Positions 36,553 through 46,136 of a DNA stretch of 64,000 bases are shown here, piece after piece; within the stretch, counting starts at the first letter, position 1; every line of letters begins with the position of its first letter. The DNA lies in the NCBI RefSeq assembly GCF_029211185.1, contig NZ_JARGDO010000004.1, positions 62,001-126,000 on the forward strand, given 5' to 3'. The notes beneath the pieces are model-generated. The model saw only the letters and a list, made by a program, of their open reading frames with translations. It was not told the origin of the DNA and did not search any database. The stretch comes from Tessaracoccus caeni (lineage in GTDB: Bacteria; Actinomycetota; Actinomycetes; Propionibacteriales; Propionibacteriaceae). The translations under genes were made by a program, and so were the position numbers.

Positions 36553-36832
36553 GTTAGGCTTCCGAGAAGCTCGGGTACTTGTTTCGTCCATGGTTGAAAT
36601 GCAATACCAGTCCCTAGGTTCGGCTCGTGTGCAAGTGGCCCGCGTGGGTCGGGATCTGGGAGATGAGTGGGCGCTGTTCTTGGAGGTTGCCTCGCCTCAA
36701 GCTGGGCTCATGCCTGTAGTCGGTGCCCCCGTGCTTATCGTTTCTAAGAGCGGAGGCACAGTAAAAGCCGCTCAAATACCGCCGAGCTTCGAGATTCTAT
36801 ATGCCCCCAAGGTCATCGATGAAGATGAGTAG
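36542..36832 (+). CDS. Small protein overlapping effector 2, probable immunity protein
   Basis: 96 residues. The ATG lies inside the last codons of the papain-like effector, an 11-base overlap that implies coupled translation. It is a small, soluble, mixed alpha/beta protein (SARVQVARVGRDLGDEWALF) with an acidic end (VIDEDE) and no family I recognise. A later in-frame ATG at 36590 could be the true start. The immunity role rests only on the toxin-immunity gene order. Confidence 0.6.
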   Translation: MVHKLGFREARVLVSSMVEMQYQSLGSARVQVARVGRDLGDEWALFLEVASPQAGLMPVVGAPVLIVSKSGGTVKAAQIPPSFEILYAPKVIDEDE

Positions 36833-36934
36833 CTATCGCATCGGGGCAAGGTGGGCAAGGCCTTTTGTGTCAGTCGGGTCTGCGACGAGGGACATGAGGA
36901 TATACGTAGGTGGAAGACTAGGTCAGAAGGGGTA

Positions 36935-38236
36935 ATGAGATTGAAGAGAAGCGTGGTCCGTGCGATTGTTTCGGCTCTACTCGGACTTAGTTTGGTGCTC
37001 GGACCGTTGATCACAGCGTCGGCGGACGGTGCGTTGAAGAGGTGGACGAGTACGCCTACTCCGACTGTGTCGGGGAGCGTGTACATCGGTGAGACGTTGA
37101 AGGTGAAGCCTGGGGCGTGGAAGCCGTCGGGGGTGAAGCTGTCCTATCAGTGGTATCGGGGTTCTTCGAAGATCAAGGGTGCGACGAAGTCGAGCTACAA
37201 GCTGACGTCGAAGGACAAGGGCAATTCGATCAGGGTCAAGGTGACCGGGAAGAAGTCTGGGTACAAGTCGGTGACGAAGACGTCGAAGGCCGCCTCGAAG
37301 GTTAAGGTACCCAAGAAGCTGTCCAGCACTCCTATGCCGAAGATCACGGGTACGGCGAAGGTTGGGAAGACGCTGAAGGTTAAGGCGGGTTCCTGGAAGC
37401 CGTCCGGTGTGAAGCTCAGTTACCAGTGGTATCGGGGCTCTTCGAAGATCAAGGGCGCGACGAAGAGTAGCTACAAGCTGACGTCGAAGGACAAGGGCAA
37501 GACGATCAAGGTTAAGGTGACCGGCAAGAAGACCGGCTACAAGACGGTGGCGAGAACGTCGAAGGCGACCGCCACTGTCGAAGCAGGCAGCGTGTCGGTC
37601 AAGGTGTCCACTATCAAGGATCCCAACCTACGTGCATGCATCGTCGACGAGGCGGGACTCTTCCACACCGACACCTTGACGTGGTCGACAGCGAAGGCTG
37701 TGACAAACCTGGACTGCAGTTGGCGCGAGATCGAGACTCTTGAGGGCATGCCCGTGTTGCCGAACCTGACGTCCTTGCAGCTCGAAGGCAACTCGATCCA
37801 GACCGCAACGGTTTTGCCCGATCTCCCGAGACTCGCCTACCTCGGGCTGAAGTTCAATCCCCTGTCCAGCGTGGAACGGCTTCCAAGAAGTTCGGCCGTC
37901 CCCGAACTGGAAGTGCTGAATGTCCAGGGAACTGGGCTGGAGACTCTGAAAGGGCTCCCGGCCTATCGGGGGTTGGCGACGCTTGGGGCTCGTGAAAATG
38001 GTCTCACTGACCTCAAAGGTATGCCGTCGCTTCCCCGCCTCGAGGAGCTCTTGCTGAGGTACAACGACATCACGACTCTGGAAGGCATGCCGAGGCTGCC
38101 GAAGCTCGCAAACCTCGAGCTGGTCGAGAACCCGCTCCGTGATCGAGCTGCTGACACGAAACGACTACAAGGGCTGGTGCCAGCCAGCTGTGGGGTCTGG
38201 TGGGATTGGGGAGATATGGGGACGGTCGGAGCCTGA
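36935..38236 (+). CDS. Secreted protein with two Ig-like repeats and leucine-rich repeats
   Basis: 433 residues. The ATG at 36935 follows AGAAGG and gives a clean signal peptide (basic start, LLGLSLVLGPLI, cut near TASA-DG). Two ~90-residue Ig-like repeats follow (STPTPTVSGSVYIGETLKVK and STPMPKITGTAKVGKTLKVK), each with SYQWYRGSSKIKGATKSSYK. Then come about six leucine-rich repeats (EGMPVLPNLTSLQLEGNSI, LPRLEELLLRYNDI). No LPXTG or membrane anchor is seen. It resembles an internalin-like surface or secreted binding protein. It follows the secretion locus directly, but Sec export is indicated by the signal peptide. Confidence 0.85.
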   Translation: MRLKRSVVRAIVSALLGLSLVLGPLITASADGALKRWTSTPTPTVSGSVYIGETLKVKPGAWKPSGVKLSYQWYRGSSKIKGATKSSYKLTSKDKGNSIRVKVTGKKSGYKSVTKTSKAASKVKVPKKLSSTPMPKITGTAKVGKTLKVKAGSWKPSGVKLSYQWYRGSSKIKGATKSSYKLTSKDKGKTIKVKVTGKKTGYKTVARTSKATATVEAGSVSVKVSTIKDPNLRACIVDEAGLFHTDTLTWSTAKAVTNLDCSWREIETLEGMPVLPNLTSLQLEGNSIQTATVLPDLPRLAYLGLKFNPLSSVERLPRSSAVPELEVLNVQGTGLETLKGLPAYRGLATLGARENGLTDLKGMPSLPRLEELLLRYNDITTLEGMPRLPKLANLELVENPLRDRAADTKRLQGLVPASCGVWWDWGDMGTVGA

Positions 38237-38370
38237 GCAGGACGTTGGGGTGAAGCCAGGGTAGTGCAGACCGTCTGCGCGATGCCCGACCATCTCCTTG
38301 GCCCTGGAGGGGGTGCTTCAAGTCGGGGCTCCTTTAAGTTGCCCTATGCCCCTGTGTCCCTGCGTGGTAT

Positions 38371-38380
38371 TGTGTACACA
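38371..38380. promoter_or_regulatory. Palindromic operator candidate TGTGTACACA
   Basis: A perfect 10-base palindrome with the TGTACA core known for Phd/YefM-type antitoxin operators, 26 bases before the antitoxin start. It overlaps a TATTGT that could serve as the -10 box, so antitoxin binding would block transcription. Confidence 0.6.
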
Positions 38381-38406
38381 TCGTTACGCTGTTGAGGGGG
38401 TTGGGT

Positions 38407-38676
38407 ATGAGCACAACGGTTGGCGTTCGGGAGTTCCGGCAGAGCCTTGCTGAGTTCATCGACCAGACGGAGCCGGTCACCATCACCCGGCATGGACAGA
38501 CGGTCGGTTTGTTCATCCCTGTCCACCGGGATCGCAAAGCGGAGATCGCGGCCTACGCTGAGGCTGCGCGCAAAGCCAACGCCCTCCTGGCTGAGTGGGG
38601 TGTGACTGAGGACGAGGTCGTCGCCGAGTTCGATGCGTTGCGACGGGCAGGGCGCGAAGCGGAACAGAGCGCGTGA
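38407..38676 (+). CDS. Phd/YefM-type antitoxin
   Basis: 89 residues. The N-terminal Phd/YefM DNA-binding fold is seen in TTVGVREFRQSLAEFIDQTE, then PVTITRHGQTVGLFIPV. The C-terminal half is charged and helical, as expected of a toxin-neutralising tail. The ATG at 38407 follows GAGGGGG. It overlaps the PIN gene by 4 bases (GTGA). Confidence 0.88.
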   Translation: MSTTVGVREFRQSLAEFIDQTEPVTITRHGQTVGLFIPVHRDRKAEIAAYAEAARKANALLAEWGVTEDEVVAEFDALRRAGREAEQSA

Positions 38677-39098
38677 GGCCGCGTCGCATCGTCCTCGACG
38701 CGAACATCCTTATCCGGGCGGTGCTCGGAAAGAGGGTGGGTGAGCTGATTGAGCAGTACGGCGCGGACACTGTGTTCTTCACACCAGAGGTCGCCTTCCG
38801 CGAAGCCGCGCGTCATCTCCCGATGATTGCTGCCAGGCGCAGATACGATCCGCTGCTGCTTCTTGAAGCACTTGATCAGGTGAAGGTACTGGTTGAGACG
38901 GTGACGGACGACGTGACTGCGCCGCTTCGGGGAGCCGCTTTGGAGCGGATTGGGTCACGCGACCCGATGGATTGGCCCATCGTCGCTGCAGCCATCGCGC
39001 TTGATTGTCCGATCTGGACCGAAGATCGCGACTTTTTCGGTGCCGGTATCGCGACGTGGACGAGCGCTCACGTGGAGATCTATCTGCGTGGAGGTTGA
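38673..39098 (+). CDS. PIN-domain toxin (VapC-like ribonuclease)
   Basis: 141 residues, GTG start overlapping the antitoxin stop. PIN acidic residues are visible: Asp in IVLDANILIRAV, Glu in FFTPEVAFREAARHLP, and Asp residues in GSRDPMDWPIVAAAIALDC and IWTEDRDFFG. PIN toxins cleave tRNA or other RNAs. The pairing is with a Phd-type rather than a VapB-type antitoxin, a known combination. Confidence 0.88.
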   Translation: MRPRRIVLDANILIRAVLGKRVGELIEQYGADTVFFTPEVAFREAARHLPMIAARRRYDPLLLLEALDQVKVLVETVTDDVTAPLRGAALERIGSRDPMDWPIVAAAIALDCPIWTEDRDFFGAGIATWTSAHVEIYLRGG

Positions 39099-39133
39099 GT
39101 GGCGTCGAATCAGGCAGCGATTCTATCCATTGC

Positions 39134-39171
39134 GAAGCGCTGCTCCTTCCGGTTGGGAGGAGCAGCGCTTC
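39134..39171. terminator. Bidirectional terminator hairpin
   Basis: A perfect 14-bp stem, GAAGCGCTGCTCCT (39134-39147) with AGGAGCAGCGCTTC (39158-39171), has a 10-base loop between the convergent PIN gene and the PPC-repeat gene. A loose T-rich stretch (ACTGTCTTTCGTCTT) follows on the plus strand. Confidence 0.8.
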
Positions 39172-39194
39172 ACTGTCTTTCGTCTTGAGGAAGG

Positions 39195-40970
39195 CTACTT
39201 CTTGGCCTTCTTCGCGGAGCTGGTCTTGGATACGGTCTTGTAGCCGGACTTCTTGCCGGTGACCTTGACGGCGATCTTCTTACCGGCGTCGGACCTGGAG
39301 ACCTTGTAGGTGGACGTGGTGACTCCCTTGATCGCCGTGCCGTTGCGCATCCACTGGTAGGACAGCTTGACTCCAGAGGGGCTCCAAGTACCGGGCTTGG
39401 CAGTGAGCGTCTTTCCAACCTTCGCGGTGCCGGAGATCTTCGGGGTGGGTGTCTGCGAGAGGTTCAGCAGTGGGATCTTCTTCGCCGAGCTCGTCTTGGA
39501 GACCGACGAGTAGCCGGCCTTCTTCCCGGTCACCTTCACGGAGATCGACCTGCCGGCGTCAGCGGAACCGAGCTTGTAGGTCGACTTCGTGGCGCCTTTG
39601 ATCGCCTTCCCGTCACGCAGCCACTGGTAGCCGAAAGTGGCTCCAGATGGTTTCCAGCTGCCCGGCGAGGCAGTTAGAGTCTTGCCTACCTTCGCGGTAC
39701 CGCTAATGGTCGGGGCTGGCGTGGACGCGAAGCTTGTGGCGATCCTGAGGTCGTAGGTGCCGGTGCCGTTGCCATATTTTTCGATGGCGATGTAGTAGGT
39801 GCCGGCGTTAAGATACTTTTGCTCGGTGTGGACGATTTTCTTGGTGGTGCCGTCGGCGTAGCGGTAGTGGGCCTCGAGTTGTTTGCCCGCAGTGTCGTAC
39901 CACCTCAGGTAGAGAGCACCGACGCCAGCGTTCAGGCTTAGGTCGACCTTGCCGGCGTCCGCGATGGTGAACTGGAAGAAGTCCACGTTGTCGTAGACCG
40001 ATGAGATCTGGCCTTTGTAGGTGGTGCCGAGTGAGATCTGGTTGGCTTGGTCGATGCTGTTGTCGCTGCCGGTCTGAGCTTCCTTGAAGGACTCTCCGCT
40101 CGAGGTGGCAGTCACGCTGAGGTCGTAGGTGCCGGTGCCGTTGCCATATTTTTCGATGGCGATGTAGTAGGTGCCGGCGTTAAGATACTTTTGCTCGGTG
40201 TGGACGATTTTCTTGGTGGTGCCGTCGGCGTAGCGGTAGTGGGCCTCGAGTTGTTTGCCCGCAGTGTCGTACCACCTCAGGTAGAGAGCACCGACGCCAG
40301 CGTTCAGGCTTAGGTCGACCTTGCCGGCGTCCGCGATGGTGAACTGGAAGAAGTCCACGTTGTCGTAGACCGATGAGATCTGGCCTTTGTAGGTGGTGTC
40401 GAGTGAGATCTGGTTGGCTTGGTCGATGCTGTTGTCGCTGCCGGTCTGAGCTTCCTTGAAGGACTCTCCGCTCGAGGTGGCAGTCACGCTGAGGTCGTAG
40501 GTGCCGGTGCCGTTGCCATATTTTTCGATGGCGATGTAGTAGGTGCCGGCGTTAAGATACTTCTGTTCGGTGTGCGAGAGCTTCTTGGTGGTGTCGTTCC
40601 AGGAGCGGAGGTCGGAGAACAACTGTTTGCCGTTAGCGTCGTACCACTTCAGATAGAGCCGGCTGATGCTTGCGTTTAGGGTCAGGTCGACCTTGCCGGC
40701 GTCTGTGAGGGTGAACCGGAAGAAATCGGTCTTATCGCTCTCCGTGATCGAGTCGTTGACCGTTGTGCCGAGCGTGTACGGCGTAGCGGTGGAGATGCTG
40801 TTCCCTCCGTCGGCGGCGGCGTTGAGCGTTGCACCGAGCGGAACGAGTGAGGCGACGAGGGCTCCTGCCAACAGGCGCGCGGCACGCCTGATGAAGCGGC
40901 CTTCCCTGCCTTGGGAATGAGCGCTGTCCGGAGTGGTGGGTCGCGAGCGGGACATAAGGGATGAATCCAT
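39195..40970 (-). CDS. Secreted protein with three PPC-like repeats and two Ig-like repeats
   Basis: 591 residues. The signal peptide is preceded by a ~25-residue polar lead (hydrophobic core LLAGALVASLVPLGATL, cut near NAAADG); an internal ATG at 40955 is an alternative start. Three tandem ~124-residue pre-peptidase C-terminal-like domains follow, each with FFxFTxxDAGKVDLxLN and AGTYYIAIEKYGNGTGTYDL. Two Ig-like repeats end the protein (STPAPTISGTAKVGKTLTAS and QTPTPKISGTAKVGKTLTAK), closely related to those of the secreted LRR protein encoded at 36935. The C-terminus is Lys-rich (TSSAKKAKK). No catalytic domain is seen. It is probably a cell-surface or matrix protein. Confidence 0.85.
   Translation of the reverse strand: MDSSLMSRSRPTTPDSAHSQGREGRFIRRAARLLAGALVASLVPLGATLNAAADGGNSISTATPYTLGTTVNDSITESDKTDFFRFTLTDAGKVDLTLNASISRLYLKWYDANGKQLFSDLRSWNDTTKKLSHTEQKYLNAGTYYIAIEKYGNGTGTYDLSVTATSSGESFKEAQTGSDNSIDQANQISLDTTYKGQISSVYDNVDFFQFTIADAGKVDLSLNAGVGALYLRWYDTAGKQLEAHYRYADGTTKKIVHTEQKYLNAGTYYIAIEKYGNGTGTYDLSVTATSSGESFKEAQTGSDNSIDQANQISLGTTYKGQISSVYDNVDFFQFTIADAGKVDLSLNAGVGALYLRWYDTAGKQLEAHYRYADGTTKKIVHTEQKYLNAGTYYIAIEKYGNGTGTYDLRIATSFASTPAPTISGTAKVGKTLTASPGSWKPSGATFGYQWLRDGKAIKGATKSTYKLGSADAGRSISVKVTGKKAGYSSVSKTSSAKKIPLLNLSQTPTPKISGTAKVGKTLTAKPGTWSPSGVKLSYQWMRNGTAIKGVTTSTYKVSRSDAGKKIAVKVTGKKSGYKTVSKTSSAKKAKK
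39745..40562. repeat. 372-bp tandem duplication inside the PPC-repeat gene
   Basis: Units 39745-40116 and 40117-40488 are identical by eye except for one base (C at 40028, T at 40400, giving Gly/Asp). A third, partial copy starts at 40489 and stays identical to about 40562. The unit is exactly 124 codons, so copy number can change without a frameshift. Confidence 0.93.
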
Positions 40971-41159
40971 GGTGACCTGTATTCGCTAGGGGCTCCCCCA
41001 AAGAGCCCGGATTCCGAAACCGTAACAGGAAAAGGCGAAGCTCCTCGGAGACGACCTAGGTCGGTAGCCGGCCTTACTCTCGGTCGGGATCGACCCCCGC
41101 TGATACACAAGGTTGCGGCGCGCCTAAGCTGGGCTCACCCCGACGTTGAGAGGCCTGTT

Positions 41160-42095
41160 GTGAAGATCCTGGTGACCGACAAGACCGAACTCCATTTTCC
41201 GACCCCCGACGACACAGTCGTGGTGAGCTTCAAGGAGTCCCGGCCGATCCCGGAGGAACACCTCGACGCCGACATCGTCGTGTGCTGGGGAGCAACTGCG
41301 TCGCTGGGCTCCATGGTGCAGATGCCCAACCTGAAGTGGATCCAGTCGCTGTCAGCCGGCACCGACGCGTTCCTCGCCGCTGGTCTGCCGGAGTCGGTGC
41401 TGCTCACCTCGGGTCGCGGACTGCACGATCACACGGTCACCGAGCATGCCGTCGCTCTGCTGCTCGCCCTGGTGCGCGAGCTGCCCGATCTGGTGCGGGC
41501 GCAGGATGAACACCGCTGGGCGTCCGAGAAGCGCGGGCCCAAGCCGATGTACCTGCCCGAGCGCGTCTCCACCCTCATCGACGCGCGCGTACTGATCTGG
41601 GGCTTCGGCTCGATCGGTCAGACGCTGGCGCCCGCGCTCACTGCGCTGGGCTGCTCGGTGCGCGGCGTCGCGCGGTCCGCGGGGGAGCGGGCCGGGTATC
41701 CGGTGATCGCCACGGACGACATCCGCGAGGCGCTGCCCGACACCGACATCCTCGTGATGATCCTGCCGTCCGAGCCGGCCACCTTCAAGGCGCTGAATGC
41801 GGAGCTGCTGAGCCTACTGCCCGACCGGTCGCTGGTGTGCAACGTCGGACGCGGTTCCACGGTCGACGAGGAGGCTCTCGTCGCGGCGCTTCGTGACGGA
41901 CGGATCGCGGGGGCCGCCCTCGACGTGATGCAGACCGAGCCGCTGCCCGCGGACTCGCCGCTGTGGGACGCGCCCAACTGCCTGCTCACGCCCCACGTCG
42001 CGGGCTTCCGGGCGCATGGCGGCGACGAGCTGATGGGTGGCAACCTCGCGGCCTTCCTCGCCGGCGAGCCGCTGCGCAACCTCGTCGAGCGCTGA
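41160..42095 (+). CDS. D-isomer-specific 2-hydroxyacid dehydrogenase
   Basis: 311 residues, GTG start. The NAD-binding motif WGFGSIGQTLAPALTALG lies at ~144-161, and the catalytic set is visible: Arg in CNVGRGSTVDEEAL, Glu in MQTEPLP and His in LTPHVAGFRAHG. It would reduce a 2-keto acid or oxidise the hydroxy acid. The divergent N-terminal substrate domain prevents naming the substrate. It stands alone between a divergent secreted protein gene and amt. Confidence 0.9.
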   Translation: MKILVTDKTELHFPTPDDTVVVSFKESRPIPEEHLDADIVVCWGATASLGSMVQMPNLKWIQSLSAGTDAFLAAGLPESVLLTSGRGLHDHTVTEHAVALLLALVRELPDLVRAQDEHRWASEKRGPKPMYLPERVSTLIDARVLIWGFGSIGQTLAPALTALGCSVRGVARSAGERAGYPVIATDDIREALPDTDILVMILPSEPATFKALNAELLSLLPDRSLVCNVGRGSTVDEEALVAALRDGRIAGAALDVMQTEPLPADSPLWDAPNCLLTPHVAGFRAHGGDELMGGNLAAFLAGEPLRNLVER

Positions 42096-42124
42096 TCGTG
42101 TTTCATTGACCTTTGGCTAGGGCT

Positions 42125-42161
42125 GATACACCGCGGAAACAGGAAGTAACGACGTCGCAAC
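42125..42161 (+). promoter_or_regulatory. GlnR-like nitrogen-regulation boxes upstream of amt
   Basis: GATAC (42125), GAAAC (42136), GTAAC (42146) and GCAAC (42157) are spaced 11, 10 and 11 bases apart, about 70 bases before amt. This matches the known actinobacterial GlnR pattern of alternating GTnAC and GaAAC boxes one helical turn apart. The call is by eye; the second spacing is one base short. Confidence 0.6.
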
Positions 42162-42228
42162 GTAGCCGGGGAATCTCTAACTCCACCGTTACAGAAAGCC
42201 GACCTCCGCGAAATCCGCCGCACACAAG

Positions 42229-43910
<1,682 letters not shown>

Positions 43911-43931
43911 CCACACTCAGAGCCATCACCA

Positions 43932-43967
43932 TTTCTGCCCGGTCCCCTTTCTGGGGCCGGGCAGAAA
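43932..43967 (+). terminator. Terminator hairpin after amt-glnB
   Basis: TTTCTGCCCGG (43932-43942) pairs with CCGGGCAGAAA (43957-43967), and CCCC (43944-43947) with GGGG (43953-43956), giving a ~15-bp stem with one bulge and a TTTCT loop. The T-tract is part of the stem rather than after it. Position after glnB and before a convergent gene supports termination. Confidence 0.7.
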
Positions 43968-44012
43968 CGCGTCCGGGCCGGAGCGAGTTGAGGGCGTGGT
44001 CCGATGAAGGAT

Positions 44013-44969
44013 TTACCCGACGCGAGAGCTTGCGCTGCCGCCACCGGCGCGATGCCCGGACGGTGAGAGACCCCGAGTGCGCGTGAAGGCGACGCTGAGG
44101 GCGAAGGCGTTGGCGTAGCCGACCCGATGGGCGATCGCCTCGAGGGTGAGGTCGGAGGTTTGGAGTAGATCGGCGGCCAGTGCCATGCGCCAGCCGGTGA
44201 GGTAGGTCAGAGGAGGCTCGCCGACCAAGGCGGTGAAGCGGCGTGCGAGAGCGGACCGTGAGCCTCCGGCGCGCTCGGCGAGCGTGGCGACGGTCCACCG
44301 TCGGGCTGGATCCTCGTGGATCGCGTTCAGTGCGGGACCGACCAGCTCGTCAGCCTGCGCGCGATACCAACCTGGCGCCTCCGTGTCAGATCTGGCGAAC
44401 CATGCGCGCAGGGTCGCGACGAGCGCGATGTCCAGCAGTCTGTCGAGCACGACCTGCTGGCCCGGACCGGCAGTGCCGACTTCCCTGGTGAGCAGGTCGA
44501 TGATCTCGCTCTGCGAGTCGTCGCGTGATACGACGACGACATCAGGCAACGCCTTGAGCAGCCTGCCGGTGACGTCGTTTTCGATCTGGTAGGTACCGCT
44601 TGCGACGATGGTCGAGCCTGCGAGCGAGCTTCCGGTGGTGCGGGGACCGAGGGTGAAGGCGTCGGTGATGTCGGCGCCGGTGGTATCGGTCAGCCGATTC
44701 CCGGGGTGGACGATGATCTCGGGGACGGTGGCCGGATCGTCACCGATCGTGTACAGGTGGGGTCCTTTGGCGATCGCGACATCACCAGTGCGGATCAATA
44801 CTGGGTCGGCGCCGTCGGGCACGATCCACACGTGACCGCGCAGGGCGGTGACCAGGGCCAGGGCAGCCTCGTCGGCGATACGCAATGCCCACGGCGGATC
44901 CCAGATCGTCCGGCAGAACGCGGCGGTGCGCGCGCGGACACCGTGGAGAAGGTCGGAGAGGGGGTCCAT
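44013..44969 (-). CDS. AraC-family transcriptional regulator
   Basis: 318 residues from the ATG at 44969. The N-terminal cupin-like ligand domain is of the AraC_binding_2/cupin_6 kind (ALVTALRGHVWIVPDG, GDVAIAKGPHLY). The C-terminal two-HTH domain has LAERAGGSRSALARRFTALV, then GEPPLTYLTGWRMALAADLL and LEAIAHRVGYANAFALSVAF, at ~225-310. It is divergent from the NmrA-like gene across 111 bases, so it probably controls that gene. The ligand is unknown. Confidence 0.9.
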   Translation of the reverse strand: MDPLSDLLHGVRARTAAFCRTIWDPPWALRIADEAALALVTALRGHVWIVPDGADPVLIRTGDVAIAKGPHLYTIGDDPATVPEIIVHPGNRLTDTTGADITDAFTLGPRTTGSSLAGSTIVASGTYQIENDVTGRLLKALPDVVVVSRDDSQSEIIDLLTREVGTAGPGQQVVLDRLLDIALVATLRAWFARSDTEAPGWYRAQADELVGPALNAIHEDPARRWTVATLAERAGGSRSALARRFTALVGEPPLTYLTGWRMALAADLLQTSDLTLEAIAHRVGYANAFALSVAFTRTRGLSPSGHRAGGGSASSRVG

Positions 44970-45080
44970 ACCGTCAGGGTAGACGCACAGACATGCAATC
45001 GGGTCATTGAGATATGGATTAGTCCAGCCTGTCGCCGTTGACTTGGACATGCCACCCAATACAACGAGTCGAAAGAAGGC

Positions 45081-45968
45081 ATGTACATGTATACGATCAC
45101 CGGAGTTACCGGACACGTCGGGGCAATCGTCGCCAATGAGCTGCTGGATCGTGGCAAGGCGGTTCGTGTGGTGCTGCGCGATCCTGCCAAGCGCGCACCC
45201 TGGGAGCAGCAAGGAGCCCAGAGCGTGCTCGCGGACTTCGCCGATACGCAGAATCTCGCTGAGGCTCTGCGCGGCAGCGACGGTGTCTTCGCCATGCTGC
45301 CGGTTCTCCCGTCGCTGGACGAAGCGGGGCATCGTCGTCTCGTTGATTCGATCGCTGGGGCTATCGAAGCCAGTGGTGTCGGCCACGTCGTCCTGCTGTC
45401 TTCCATCGGAGCCGACCTGCCCGGCGGAACCGGCCCGATCCGCTGGCTGCACGACCTGGAGCAACGACTGGCCCACACCGACGCGGTGGTCACCGCGATT
45501 CGACCGTGCCACTTCCAGGAGAAGGTCGAGGTGGTACTCGACGCGGTGCTTCACGGCGGCATCTACCCGGTCTTCGCTGCCTCCGCCGACGCACCAGAGC
45601 CCATGATCGCTACCCGCGACGTGGGGCGAGCCGCCGCTGAAGCGCTGCTGGCATGCCCGTCGGTCGGAGAGTCGATCGACCTCATCGGTCCCGCCTACAC
45701 CGAGCGCGACGTGACCGATCGTCTCGCAGCGATCCTCCAGAAGCCGATCGAGGTCGTCACGATTCCGCGAGACGGATGGGTCGAAGCCATGGTCGATGCG
45801 GGTCTGCCCACAGTCTTCGCGAAGGAACTGGCTGAGCTCTATGCGGCTGGCGAGGACGGCCTGCTCCGTCCGTGTGGTGATCGGCAGCAGACGCACAGCA
45901 CTCCGATCGAGGAAACCCTGCATCGGGTCATCGAGACGACTGCCGGTGTGCATCTGAACACGCAGTAA
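45081..45968 (+). CDS. NmrA-like NAD(P)-binding oxidoreductase
   Basis: 295 residues. The Rossmann motif ITGVTGHVGAIVANELL is at ~6-22, with RVVLRDPAKR for the cofactor and the SSIGA stretch typical of atypical SDRs of the NmrA/quinone-reductase (QorB-like) group. No YxxxK pair is seen. It may be a redox sensor or NADPH:quinone reductase. AGAAGG precedes the ATG. It is divergent from an AraC regulator, a common pairing in actinobacteria. Confidence 0.87.
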   Translation: MYMYTITGVTGHVGAIVANELLDRGKAVRVVLRDPAKRAPWEQQGAQSVLADFADTQNLAEALRGSDGVFAMLPVLPSLDEAGHRRLVDSIAGAIEASGVGHVVLLSSIGADLPGGTGPIRWLHDLEQRLAHTDAVVTAIRPCHFQEKVEVVLDAVLHGGIYPVFAASADAPEPMIATRDVGRAAAEALLACPSVGESIDLIGPAYTERDVTDRLAAILQKPIEVVTIPRDGWVEAMVDAGLPTVFAKELAELYAAGEDGLLRPCGDRQQTHSTPIEETLHRVIETTAGVHLNTQ

Positions 45969-46136
45969 CCGGAGTCTGCACATCGACGTGGCTGGGTCGC
46001 TTCCGCGACCCGGCGACGAGGTGTTGACCGAACGGCTCCACGAACCCCGTCTCCGGCGGCTTCCTGCGCCGAACCGAGTACCGGGTCACTGGTTTCGGCC
46101 GGTCGCTCGTCGGTCTCGGACTTACTTGTCGACGAG

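Noticed and set aside
39745-40562. Tandem repeats considered as a CRISPR array
   Set aside because: Units are 372 bases, in frame and encode PPC-like domains; there are no short repeats with unique spacers and no cas genes. No CRISPR array was seen anywhere in the window.
44970-45983. N-terminal extension of the AraC gene to 656 residues
   Set aside because: The extra part is antisense to the NmrA-like gene; the ATG at 44969 gives a normal-length AraC protein.
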